Below, piece by piece: positions 1 to 6,927 of a DNA stretch of 10,672 nt. Position numbers and translations under genes: made by a program. The stretch spans positions 1 to 10,672 of the forward strand of contig UQMK01000045.1 of assembly GCA_900542085.1 (NCBI GenBank). The letters are read 5' to 3'. The stretch is from an uncultured Collinsella sp. (GTDB lineage Bacteria > Actinomycetota > Coriobacteriia > Coriobacteriales > Coriobacteriaceae). Numbering within the stretch: position 1 is the first letter of the stretch; the number at the start of each line of letters is the position of its first letter. Below the pieces are notes generated by a model. That model was not told the DNA's origin, searched no databases, and was given only the letters and a program-made list of their open reading frames with translations.

Positions 1-4
1 CCTG

Positions 5-41
5 CGCAAGACGGAAAGCACATTAAGTGCTTTCCTTTGCG
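5..41 (+). terminator. Terminator-like hairpin of an upstream gene outside the window
   Basis: A perfect 9-bp stem GGAAAGCAC/GTGCTTTCC (13-21 and 27-35) encloses the loop ATTAA. It is followed by only three T residues (36-38). An outer 5-bp pairing CGCAA/TTGCG (5-9 with 37-41) can extend it through a small one-sided bulge. The T run is short and no gene end is visible to its left, so the orientation and the terminator role are inferred. Confidence 0.45.
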
Positions 42-159
42 TGCGGAACTCGCGATAAACTTAATTACGCGCCGCTCCCCGCCCACGCCGGGCAAACATC
101 GTTGGACTTATCACTGACATGAAATGGGCGCTTGCATATCGTCTGCTAACTTGGCACGG

Positions 160-165
160 TACAAT
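160..165 (+). promoter_or_regulatory. Candidate -10 hexamer for the rRNA methyltransferase gene
   Basis: TACAAT lies 39 bases before the ATG at 205, a plausible place for a sigma-70-type -10. No good -35 is seen at 16-18 bases upstream; TTGCAT at 132-137 would need a 22-base spacer. The call rests on the hexamer and on its recurrence at similar distances before other genes in this window. Confidence 0.3.
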
Positions 166-204
166 GCTTTCAGATTTCAATTTGTAAATTAGTGGGGTTA
201 ATTC

Positions 205-1653
205 ATGGCAGAATCTCGTGCGGAGCGTAGGGCTCGTCGTGCTTTGGTGGAGGCGGCTGAGGGGTCGAAGGAGGAGAAATCTTCTACGAAATCCAAGTCT
301 TCTAAAGCTGCAAAAAGCAAATCGACCAAGAGCAGGGCTAAGACCAAGCGTTCTGACTCTCGTCGAGGCGGGGACAAAGCGCCTCGGACTCGTTCCAAGC
401 GCCCGCATAATGATTCGGTTTCGTCTGCGCGTAAGGCTGTGGACCCCAAGTCTCCCTGTTCGATCATGAAAGCCTGCGGTGGGTGCACGGCGCTCAATCG
501 TCCCTATAAGAAGCAGCTCGCCGCCAAGCAGGCTGCTATGGAGGAGCTTTTTGCTGCTCTATGCGAGCGCGAGGGCATTAGCGTCGACCCCATTCGCGGT
601 ATGGGCGTCACCCTGGGCGACCCGGGCAAATATCCTGCTCCGCGTGGTTTTCGTCATAAGGCTGCCACCCCCTTTGCTCCCGGCAAGGAGGGCGCTGTCC
701 GCTGCGGCTTTTTTGAACGTGGCACGCACAGAATCGTTGCTGTTCCTGAATGCCCCGTCGAGGCACCGGGCGCCCGACAGATCCTCAACGGCATCGCGCG
801 TGAGGCCGAGCGCCTGCACATTCCCGCCTTTAACGAGGACAAGCATCTCGGACTGCTTCGCTATGCCGTCGTTCGCTGCGGCTGGCGCACCGACCAGATC
901 ATGGTCACCCTCGTGACCGCCCAGCGCGACCTACCGCATGCACAGGAATTCTTTGAGGCCGTCGCTGCACTCGATCCGCGCATCGTCACCGTCGCCCAAA
1001 ACATCAACGGGCGCCCTGGCAACGCCATCCTCGGTGAGGAAACCCGTATCGTTTATGGCGCCGAGTGCATGCGCGACCAGTTGCTCGGCTGCGAGTTCGA
1101 TATCTCCCCCACCGCGTTCTACCAGACCAACCCGCAGCAGACCGAATTGCTCTATCAGCTCGCTATCGACGGCATGGACCTGCGCCAGGGCGATGTGCTT
1201 ATGGATGCCTACTGCGGCAGCGGCACCATCGGTCTTTGCGCAGCTAAAGATGCCCAGAGCAAGGGCATCGGCATCATGCTGCTCGGCGTGGAGCGCAACC
1301 CGGCGGGCATTGCCGACGCGCGCCGCAATGCCGAGCTCAACGGTCTTACCCGCAGCGCCTGGTTTATGGCCGACGATGCCACCGATTACATCCTAGATGC
1401 CGCCGACAACAACGAGCGCGTCGACGTCCTTTCCATCGACCCGCCGCGCGCCGGCTCCACCCCCGAGTTCCTCGAAGCTGCCTGCGCACTTAAGCCGCGC
1501 CGCATCACCTATATCAGCTGCAACCCCGTGACCCAAGAGCGCGACCTGCACCAGCTCCTCGACGGAGGCTATCGCCTGCTCAAGATCACGCCCGTCGACA
1601 TGTTCCCCCACACCGACCACACCGAAACCGTAGCGGTCCTCGAACGCCGCTAA
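205..1653 (+). CDS. rlmD: RlmD/RumA-type 23S rRNA (uracil-5-)-methyltransferase
   Basis: This is a 482-residue SAM-dependent enzyme of the TrmA/RumA (COG2265) family, expected to make 5-methyluridine in 23S rRNA. Cysteines C85, C91, C94 and C183 have the CX5CX2C...C spacing of the family's [4Fe-4S] cluster. The SAM loop is DAYCGSGTIG (334-343), DPPRAG is at 412-417, the catalytic cysteine is C439 in YISCNP, and the likely general base is E474 in DHTETVAVL. Residues 1-83 are a Lys/Arg/Ser-rich, probably disordered tail; no TRAM domain is recognisable there. The ATG has only a weak GGGG Shine-Dalgarno (SD) at 194-197, and a start nearer C85 cannot be excluded. Early codons often end in T and later ones mostly in C. 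The target uridine (U1939-type, U747-type or both) cannot be assigned from sequence, so the symbol marks the family only. Confidence 0.9.
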   Translation: MAESRAERRARRALVEAAEGSKEEKSSTKSKSSKAAKSKSTKSRAKTKRSDSRRGGDKAPRTRSKRPHNDSVSSARKAVDPKSPCSIMKACGGCTALNRPYKKQLAAKQAAMEELFAALCEREGISVDPIRGMGVTLGDPGKYPAPRGFRHKAATPFAPGKEGAVRCGFFERGTHRIVAVPECPVEAPGARQILNGIAREAERLHIPAFNEDKHLGLLRYAVVRCGWRTDQIMVTLVTAQRDLPHAQEFFEAVAALDPRIVTVAQNINGRPGNAILGEETRIVYGAECMRDQLLGCEFDISPTAFYQTNPQQTELLYQLAIDGMDLRQGDVLMDAYCGSGTIGLCAAKDAQSKGIGIMLLGVERNPAGIADARRNAELNGLTRSAWFMADDATDYILDAADNNERVDVLSIDPPRAGSTPEFLEAACALKPRRITYISCNPVTQERDLHQLLDGGYRLLKITPVDMFPHTDHTETVAVLERR

Positions 1654-1667
1654 TTGTCCGGCACAAG

Positions 1668-1699
1668 AAAGGGGGCGGCCCGCCTGGACCGCCCCCTTC
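1668..1699. terminator. Bidirectional terminator between convergent genes
   Basis: GGGGGCGG at 1671-1678 pairs with CCGCCCCC at 1689-1696, extended by CC/GG next to the loop. The pair at 1679/1688 is a C-A mismatch in plus-strand RNA but a U-G wobble in minus-strand RNA. The minus-strand RNA therefore forms an unbroken 11-bp stem with a 4-base loop, followed by UUUCUU. It should serve mainly the PHP gene and secondarily the methyltransferase gene. Confidence 0.8.
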
Positions 1700-1718
1700 G
1701 CTTGGTTTATAAACTCAG

Positions 1719-2540
1719 CTACATCCCCTTGCGCAGGTCGCACACGCCGGCTGCAGCCATCTCGCGCAGCAGCGTCTCGCGGTCGCGCGTCACGATCAGG
1801 TCCAGCGGGAAGTGAATCTCGTCGAGCATCTTACGCGCGTGATCGAGCTTGCCAATGGCCATGCCAATGTGGGCATCGGTCGACACGCCAATGCCCACGC
1901 CCAGCTCGGCGCAGCGCTCGGCGATCTTGCGGCATACGTTCCAATGCTCGGCATCCGTGCCATGCTCAAGACTGTGGTTGTTGATCTCGATGATCTTGTG
2001 CTTGGCCTTGGCCGCCAACAGCACCTCATCGATATCAAAGGGAACACCGGCGCGACCCGCGTGGCCCAGCATGAACACCTTGGGGTGCTCCAGGGCATTG
2101 ATATACATCTCGGTCGTCTGGGCCAGCGTCGCGCCTTCAGCGAGCTGCGGATTATGCACGCTTGCCACCAAATAATCCAAATTGCGCGTAACCAAATCGA
2201 ACAGCGAATGCGGGCGGCTGTACGAATCGCCGGCGATATTGAGCGTGACAGGAGTGTCCTCGCCAAACAGGCTTCCGTCCAGTGAAACGATATCGGCCTC
2301 GGCACCACGCAGCACCAGCACGCCGCTCCAAATGCGCGGCCAGATATTCTGGTTGATAAAGAACTGATAACTGCGCAGGTCATTAGGGCAAGCCGTAACC
2401 ATAGAGCTCAGATGGTCGGCAGATCCGAGCACCTGCAGACCACGCTCTGCCGCCCAGTACACATTCTCCTCAATGGTCGAATATGCATGCGCAGAGAACA
2501 TCGTATGGGTGTGAATGTCACAAGAAAGCAGGTAGGGCAT
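1719..2540 (-). CDS. PHP-domain metal-dependent phosphoesterase, YcdX-like
   Basis: This 273-residue protein is a single PHP (polymerase and histidinol phosphatase) domain, cytoplasmic, with no signal peptide. The candidate metal ligands are all present in family order: H10 and H12 (DIHTHT), H18 (SAHAYST), H43 (ADH), E81 (RGAEADI), H129 (SVHN), H160 (GHAG), D222 and H224 (TDAH). These match the trinuclear-zinc site known from E. coli YcdX, and the segment around IWPRIW..VLRGAEA resembles it closely. The substrate is unknown; a small phosphate ester is inferred from the family. The ATG at 2540 follows TAAGGAGA with GGAG five bases upstream. It lies 165 bases after the aminotransferase stop on the same strand and has its own candidate promoter, so it may be co-transcribed or independent. 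A histidinol-phosphatase role is less likely because no his genes are nearby. Confidence 0.88.
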   Translation of the reverse strand: MPYLLSCDIHTHTMFSAHAYSTIEENVYWAAERGLQVLGSADHLSSMVTACPNDLRSYQFFINQNIWPRIWSGVLVLRGAEADIVSLDGSLFGEDTPVTLNIAGDSYSRPHSLFDLVTRNLDYLVASVHNPQLAEGATLAQTTEMYINALEHPKVFMLGHAGRAGVPFDIDEVLLAAKAKHKIIEINNHSLEHGTDAEHWNVCRKIAERCAELGVGIGVSTDAHIGMAIGKLDHARKMLDEIHFPLDLIVTRDRETLLREMAAAGVCDLRKGM

Positions 2541-2577
2541 CGGGTCTCCTTATCTGGCATGGCCGTCGCTTATATTC

Positions 2578-2607
2578 ATTGTACGCATAGCCTTCGATAG
2601 TCGTAAA
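2578..2607 (-). promoter_or_regulatory. Candidate promoter of the PHP phosphoesterase gene
   Basis: On the minus strand TTTACG (2607-2602; four of six matches to TTGACA) and TACAAT (2583-2578; five of six to TATAAT) are separated by 18 bases. The -10 ends 37 bases before the ATG. Spacing is acceptable and the -35 is weak. Confidence 0.35.
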
Positions 2608-2640
2608 ACCACTCCATCCCAACGACACAACGTCCATGAC

Positions 2641-2671
2641 AACGGGGTCCGGCTTAACACCAAACCCCGTT
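2641..2671 (-). other. Hairpin between aminotransferase and PHP genes
   Basis: In minus-strand RNA, AACGGGGUUUGG pairs with CCGGACCCCGUU around a 7-base loop. This gives 12 consecutive pairs, two of them U-G. No U tract follows, so it is not a standard intrinsic terminator. It could be a 3' stabilising stem, an attenuator or a processing site in the leader of the PHP gene. In plus-strand RNA the two wobbles become C-A mismatches. Confidence 0.5.
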
Positions 2672-2705
2672 TCACGTAAAACATTGTAGGCAGAGCGCTT
2701 TACTT

Positions 2706-3890
2706 TTAACGATACTCGTCCGCCAACTGTTTCCAAGCGGGTAGCGAATTGATGATCGTTTCGTAACTCACGCAATAGCCCAGGCGGAACCAGCCCGGCA
2801 TACCAAAGCTGTCCGAGGGAACCGCAAGCAACTCATACTTCTTTGCGCGCTCGCAAAACGCATTCGCATCGGGCTCGAGTGCCTTCACCCACAGGTAGAA
2901 AGCACCGTCCGGCTCAACATAGGTATAGCCGTAGTCCGCCAAGGCGTCGGTAAGCGCCGTGCGGTTGCGAGCATAGGCCTCGATATCGCTCGGCTCATCG
3001 ATGCAATCGATAATCACGCGCTGGAAGAGCGCCGGTGCACATACAAAACCCAGCGTACGGGCAGCACCCGCAACAGCCGGCATCAGACGCGCAGCCTGCG
3101 GATTGGTGTTGGGAACCAAGATCCAGCCAACGCGCTCACCCGGCAGCGACAGCGACTTAGAATACGAGTAGCACACAACGGTGTTCTCGTAGATCGAGGG
3201 CACCCAAGGCACCTCGGCACCGTACACGATCTCGCGGTACGGCTCATCCGAGATGAGCATAATCGGATTCTCAGGATCGCGTTTAGCGTTGACCTCGCGC
3301 AAAACACTGGCCAGTCGCGTCAGCGTGTCGCGCGTATAAACGGCACCAGTCGGGTTGTTGGGCGAATCGATAATGACGGCCGCCGTCTTATCGCTGATCG
3401 CCTTGAGCACGTTGTCCACGCTCAGCTGGAACGTGTCTTCATCGGCAGGCGCCTCGACACACGTACAGCCGGCCTTCTCAATCCACACGCGATACTCCGG
3501 AAAGTACGGAGCGATAACAATAACCTCGTCGCCCGGGTTTGTAACGGCGTTGAGCGTGCAGGTGAGCGAAGCCGCGGCGCCCACCGTCATAAAGACGTCC
3601 TTGCCCTCATAGCTCGTGCCAAAGCGACGGTTGAGCGATTCGGCGACAGCTGCTCGACATTGCGGCAGGCCCGGTGCGGGAGTGTAGCCGTGCAGCTGGT
3701 CACTCGGCAGCTCCAAGGCCTTCTTAATGGACTCCGCCACGGCAGCGGGCGCCGGAACACTCGGGTTGCCCAGCGAAAAATCGAATACGTTTTCCGCACC
3801 GATCTGTGCCTTGCGCTCAAGACCATAGCTAAAGATCTCACGGATGATGGAGCTTTCCGCACCGCGAGCATACATAGTTTCGTTGATCAT
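2706..3890 (-). CDS. Class I/II PLP-dependent aminotransferase
   Basis: This 394-residue fold-type I enzyme is cytoplasmic and transfers amino groups between amino acids and 2-oxo acids. Visible landmarks are GNPSVPAP (41-48), GAAAS (104-108, cofactor phosphate region), PYFPEY (128-133), SPNNPTG (176-182), SDEPYRE (214-220, with D215 facing the pyridine nitrogen), the Schiff-base lysine K245 in SYSKSLSLPGERVG, and the substrate-carboxylate arginine R369 in WFRLGY. The N-terminus MINETMYARG resembles a common branch of aspartate-aminotransferase-like enzymes, but substrate specificity cannot be read from this. The start at 3890 is chosen because AAAGGGG stands five bases upstream. A longer frame from a TTG at 4016 would be translated through a palindromic repeat and adds nothing like the family. 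No pathway genes adjoin it, so its physiological role is open. Confidence 0.9.
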   Translation of the reverse strand: MINETMYARGAESSIIREIFSYGLERKAQIGAENVFDFSLGNPSVPAPAAVAESIKKALELPSDQLHGYTPAPGLPQCRAAVAESLNRRFGTSYEGKDVFMTVGAAASLTCTLNAVTNPGDEVIVIAPYFPEYRVWIEKAGCTCVEAPADEDTFQLSVDNVLKAISDKTAAVIIDSPNNPTGAVYTRDTLTRLASVLREVNAKRDPENPIMLISDEPYREIVYGAEVPWVPSIYENTVVCYSYSKSLSLPGERVGWILVPNTNPQAARLMPAVAGAARTLGFVCAPALFQRVIIDCIDEPSDIEAYARNRTALTDALADYGYTYVEPDGAFYLWVKALEPDANAFCERAKKYELLAVPSDSFGMPGWFRLGYCVSYETIINSLPAWKQLADEYR

Positions 3891-3902
3891 CTGTTCCCCT
3901 TT
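3891..3902 (-). promoter_or_regulatory. Ribosome binding site fixing the aminotransferase start
   Basis: AAAGGGG (3902-3896) followed by AACAG and ATG gives five-base spacing. This supports the start at 3890 over the 42-residue longer frame beginning with TTG at 4016. Confidence 0.7.
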
Positions 3903-3914
3903 CGCATAGGCGCT

Positions 3915-3920
3915 ATTGTA
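3915..3920 (-). promoter_or_regulatory. Candidate -10 hexamer for the aminotransferase gene
   Basis: TACAAT on the minus strand ends 24 bases before the ATG at 3890. No convincing -35 lies 16-18 bases upstream. It sits between the gene and the palindromic repeat at 3962-4021. Confidence 0.35.
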
Positions 3921-3961
3921 CGCTTTAGTCGAGCAAAGTGCCGCAGCAATGTTAATTGGGC

Positions 3962-4021
3962 GTTGATTGGGGACAGACTTAAATGCGTGAAAACGCTCAT
4001 TTAAGTCTGTCCCCAATCAAC
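3962..4021. repeat. Perfect 24-bp inverted repeat (REP/MITE-like palindrome)
   Basis: The left arm (3962-3985, beginning GTTGATTGGGGACAG) is an exact reverse complement of the right arm (3998-4021) over 24 of 24 bases. The 12-base loop CGTGAAAACGCT can itself pair through a shifted GCG/CGC. It is intergenic, 27 bases from the U tract of the ftsH terminator and about 40 bases upstream of the aminotransferase -10. It has no T tract and is not needed for termination of either neighbour. The core GGGGACAGACTTAAAT looks to me like a motif that recurs in many bacterial genomes near IS200-like/RAYT transposases; this is a recollection, not a search result. No clear target-site duplication flanks it. 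Confidence 0.85.
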
Positions 4022-4040
4022 AGATGGCCCCATATCGCTC

Positions 4041-4079
4041 AAAAGAAAAAGCCTCCGCAGGTTTCCCCGCAGAGGCTTT
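4041..4079 (-). terminator. Rho-independent terminator of ftsH
   Basis: Minus-strand RNA forms a 14-bp stem from 4079-4066 and 4061-4048, starting AAAGCCUC/GAGGCUUU, with two G-U wobbles. A GAAA tetraloop caps it and UUUUUCUUUU follows. It lies 12 bases after the ftsH stop codon and ends the tilS-hpt-ftsH cluster. Confidence 0.92.
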
Positions 4080-4090
4080 CGCCACAAAGG

Positions 4091-6229
4091 CTATTTATCG
4101 GCGTCGGTGTCGGCACCGGCATTGGCGGCACGGTCATCGCCGGCATCATCGGATGCGACTTCGGCATCCTCCTGCATAGCCGCCTGCGCAAATGCCGCGG
4201 CATCGGCCGCCAGCTCCTCCTCGCTCATACGAGGCGCGCGCTTCTTGGTCGGCATGCCAGCCGCCTTGGCATTGCGCTCCTCCTTGGCCGCCAGGATATC
4301 GCCCTCGCGCTCAAGGTAGGCATCCCACTCGTTGTCGAGCAGGGCGTTCACGGCGTCGCCTTCAACGGTCTCGCGCTCAAGCAGCACCTTGGCCATCAGA
4401 TCGAGCTGATCGCGACGGGCATCCAAAATCTCGACCGCACGGCGATGGGCCTCACGCATAATGCGCTGGACCTCGATGTCGATGCGACGCGCCGTCTCCT
4501 CGGAGTAATCCTGGTGATCGGCGTAATCGCGGCCCAGGAATACCTGATGCTGCGCCTCGCCAAACACTTGCGTGCCCAGCTCCTCGCTCATGCCCAGACG
4601 CGTAACCATCTCGCGCGCCATCTTGGTCGCGCGCTCCAGGTCGTTGCTCGCGCCCGACGTGATGTCATCGCACATGAGCTCCTCGGCAACGCGGCCGCCC
4701 AAGAACACGGCGAGCTCGTCGAGCATCTCGTTCTTGGTCTTGAGGAAGTGGTCCTCCTGTGGAAGCTGCAGCGTGTAGCCCAGGGCCTGACCGCGGCTGA
4801 CGATCGAGATCTTATGAACCGGATCGGAGTGCTCCAGGATGTGGCCCACCAAAGCGTGACCGCTCTCGTGGTAGGCAATCGTGGTGCGCTCGGCCTCGGT
4901 CATCACACGACCCTTGCGTTGCGGGCCGGCAATCACGCGCTCCATCGACTCCTCGACCTCGTCCATCGAGATGACAGAACGATGACGGCGAGCGGCCAGC
5001 AGCGCAGACTCGTTGAGCAGGTTTGCCAGATCGGCACCGGTAAAGCCAACGGTCATCTGGGCGAGTTTCTCAAACTTAACGTCCTCGTCCATCGGCTTAT
5101 TCTCGGCATGCACGCGCAAGATCTGCTCGCGGCCCTTTACGTCCGGACGGTCGACCGTGACCTGGCGGTCAAAACGACCGGGGCGCAGCAATGCCGGATC
5201 CAGAATATCGGGGCGGTTGGTTGCGGCGATCAGGATGACCGATTCGCTTTCTTCAAAACCGTCCATCTCGACCAGCAGCTGGTTGAGCGTCTGCTCGCGC
5301 TCGTCGTGGCCGCCGCCCAGACCGGCTCCGCGCTGACGTCCCACGGCATCGATCTCGTCAATAAAGATAATCGACGGAGCCTGAGACTTGGCCTCCTTAA
5401 AGAGGTCGCGCACGCGGCTGGCGCCGACGCCCACGAACATCTCGACAAAGTCAGAGCCCGAGATGCTAAAGAACGGCACGCCCGCCTCGCCGGCAACGGC
5501 CTTGGCCAACAGCGTCTTACCGGTACCCGGAGGGCCAACCAGCAAAACGCCGCGCGGAATCTTGGCGCCCAGCTTGCGATAGCGGTCCGGATCGCTCAGG
5601 AAGTCGCGAATCTCCTCGAGCTCCTCGACGGCCTCGTCCACGCCGGCAACATCCTCGAACTTGACCTTGGGGCGCGTGGCCTCGTTGGTCTTGGCATTAG
5701 TCTTGCCAAACTGCATGTTCCTATTATTGGCGCCCATCATCTGGCGCATAAAGTAGAACATGATGGCGATCAGGGCAATCGTCGGCAGCACGCTCATTGC
5801 CAGGTCGCCCCAGAAATCGGGGTCGTTGGTGTTGACGATATACTTGGTGTCGGGGTGCTCTGCCATAAGCTCGGCAAGCGAATCGGAGCCGACATAGGTC
5901 GAGGAGAAGCTCTTGAGCTCGCTCGTATCGCCCTTGTCCTTTTTCGTCTTCCAGTAATGACCCGCCACGCTTCCGTCTTGAACCGTATAGGTCAAATCTT
6001 CGACGCGATCCTGCTTGATGGCGCTGACCATCTCGCTCGTCGCGAGCTTAACGGTATTGCTGGAGCTGGCAAAGCCGGAGCCCATATTAAAGAAGGCATA
6101 GCCCAGAAGCGCGCAAGCCAAAAGAAAATACAGCCAGCCCGTACGCGTGGGCTTCTTGCCTCCGGGCATCCCCGGGATCTTAGGCTCCCGGGGAGTCTGG
6201 GAATTGTTATCGTTACGGTCGTCGGGCAT
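4091..6229 (-). CDS. ftsH: ATP-dependent zinc metalloprotease FtsH
   Basis: This 712-residue membrane-anchored AAA+ protease degrades misfolded membrane and selected cytosolic proteins as a hexamer. The order is: short cytosolic N-terminus, TM1 (about 31-48), extracytoplasmic FtsH_ext domain, TM2 (about 143-162), AAA domain and M41 protease. Visible motifs are Walker A GPPGTGKT (232-239), pore MFVGVG (264-269), Walker B IIFIDEID (287-294), arginine fingers in RPGRFDR (R352, R355), zinc motif HESGH (454-458), and a third ligand candidate D530 in SGASND. A tail from about 645 onward is charged, acidic and Ala/Asp-rich, and makes the protein longer than E. coli FtsH. The ATG is one base after the hpt stop (TAAGATG). 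Its SD GGAGGT (6246-6241) lies inside hpt with a long 11-base spacing, which suggests translational coupling. Confidence 0.98.
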   Translation of the reverse strand: MPDDRNDNNSQTPREPKIPGMPGGKKPTRTGWLYFLLACALLGYAFFNMGSGFASSSNTVKLATSEMVSAIKQDRVEDLTYTVQDGSVAGHYWKTKKDKGDTSELKSFSSTYVGSDSLAELMAEHPDTKYIVNTNDPDFWGDLAMSVLPTIALIAIMFYFMRQMMGANNRNMQFGKTNAKTNEATRPKVKFEDVAGVDEAVEELEEIRDFLSDPDRYRKLGAKIPRGVLLVGPPGTGKTLLAKAVAGEAGVPFFSISGSDFVEMFVGVGASRVRDLFKEAKSQAPSIIFIDEIDAVGRQRGAGLGGGHDEREQTLNQLLVEMDGFEESESVILIAATNRPDILDPALLRPGRFDRQVTVDRPDVKGREQILRVHAENKPMDEDVKFEKLAQMTVGFTGADLANLLNESALLAARRHRSVISMDEVEESMERVIAGPQRKGRVMTEAERTTIAYHESGHALVGHILEHSDPVHKISIVSRGQALGYTLQLPQEDHFLKTKNEMLDELAVFLGGRVAEELMCDDITSGASNDLERATKMAREMVTRLGMSEELGTQVFGEAQHQVFLGRDYADHQDYSEETARRIDIEVQRIMREAHRRAVEILDARRDQLDLMAKVLLERETVEGDAVNALLDNEWDAYLEREGDILAAKEERNAKAAGMPTKKRAPRMSEEELAADAAAFAQAAMQEDAEVASDDAGDDRAANAGADTDADK

Positions 6230-6230
6230 C

Positions 6231-6779
6231 TTACGAATAAACCTCCGGTTTCAAAATGCCCAGATACGGAAGGTTACGATAGCGCTCGGCATAATCGAGG
6301 CCGTAGCCCACCACAAAGGCATCGGGGCAATGGGTTCCAACATACTTGGGCGTGATGGCCGAGGTACGGTTCTCAACGTCCTTCCACAGGAAGGCAGCGA
6401 CCTCCAGCGAAGCGGGCTTGCGGCTCTCGAGGTTCTTCATCAGGTACTTGAGGGTCAGGCCCGAGTCCAGAATGTCCTCGACGATCAGCACGTCGCGACC
6501 ACGGATGTCGATATCCAGGTCCTTAATGATACGCACGATGCCCGAAGACTTCACACCGTCGCCATAGCTCGAAACAGCCATGAAATCGATGTTGGTCGGC
6601 AGCTCGATCTTGCGCATCAGGTCGCCCATAAAGACAACGGCGCCGCGCAGGACCGCGATCAACACCAGATCCTTACCAGCGTAGTCGCGCGTAATCTCCT
6701 CGCCCAGGCGAGAAACGATACCTTCGATATCCTCCTGCGTAAACAGAACCTTCTCGATATCCGGATGTTGAGAAGCCAT
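6231..6779 (-). CDS. hpt: Hypoxanthine phosphoribosyltransferase
   Basis: This 182-residue cytosolic purine-salvage enzyme converts hypoxanthine or guanine plus PRPP to IMP or GMP. Key sites are the pyrophosphate loop LRG (44-46), the flexible SSYGDGVKSSG loop (70-80), the PRPP-binding VEDILDSGLT (100-109), and the base-binding end VGYGLDYAERYRNLPY (157-172). K133 is present, but the usual LLDKP-type segment reads FLWKDVENR (130-138), a variation worth noting in an otherwise standard protein. The ATG at 6779 follows AAAGGG at five-base spacing. It is the middle gene of the widespread tilS-hpt-ftsH order. Its stop is separated from the ftsH ATG by one G. A 148-base gap to tilS leaves room for an internal promoter, though I could not identify a convincing one. 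Confidence 0.96.
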   Translation of the reverse strand: MASQHPDIEKVLFTQEDIEGIVSRLGEEITRDYAGKDLVLIAVLRGAVVFMGDLMRKIELPTNIDFMAVSSYGDGVKSSGIVRIIKDLDIDIRGRDVLIVEDILDSGLTLKYLMKNLESRKPASLEVAAFLWKDVENRTSAITPKYVGTHCPDAFVVGYGLDYAERYRNLPYLGILKPEVYS

Positions 6780-6867
6780 GACAACCCTTTCTTGTGCTTA
6801 ATCGCCCACACACCGCCGTATGGACGCGAACTACACATTCTAGCAGCGCACGGGGTATATTTTCCAG

Positions 6868-6888
6868 CCCGCGCACCATCAGCGCGGG
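6868..6888 (-). other. GC-rich hairpin between tilS and hpt
   Basis: CCCGCGC and GCGCGGG form a perfect 7-bp stem around a 7-base loop (TGATGGT on the minus strand), 40 bases after the tilS stop. No U tract follows on the minus strand, so efficient termination is unlikely. It may be a partial attenuator or a stability element in the tilS-hpt mRNA. Confidence 0.4.
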
Positions 6889-6927
6889 AATACCGTCAAC
6901 GCCGCACAGAAAAGCTGGTGCGAGGGG

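Noticed and set aside
2518..2775. 85-residue minus-strand frame spanning the aminotransferase-PHP gap
   Set aside because: It overlaps both flanking genes in another frame, has no SD before any of its start codons, and runs through the hairpin and promoter candidate.
3891..4016. N-terminal extension of the aminotransferase from a TTG at 4016
   Set aside because: It is encoded by one palindrome arm and the promoter region. The ATG at 3890 has a good SD and gives the family-typical N-terminus.
3983..6355. 790-residue plus-strand open frame opposite ftsH
   Set aside because: It lies fully antisense to a clear ftsH. It shows no recognisable domain, starts inside the palindrome, and is the kind of long frame expected opposite C-ending codons in G+C-rich DNA.
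6673..6879. 68-residue minus-strand frame between tilS and hpt
   Set aside because: It overlaps the start of hpt in a different frame, has no SD, and does not resemble any protein I know.
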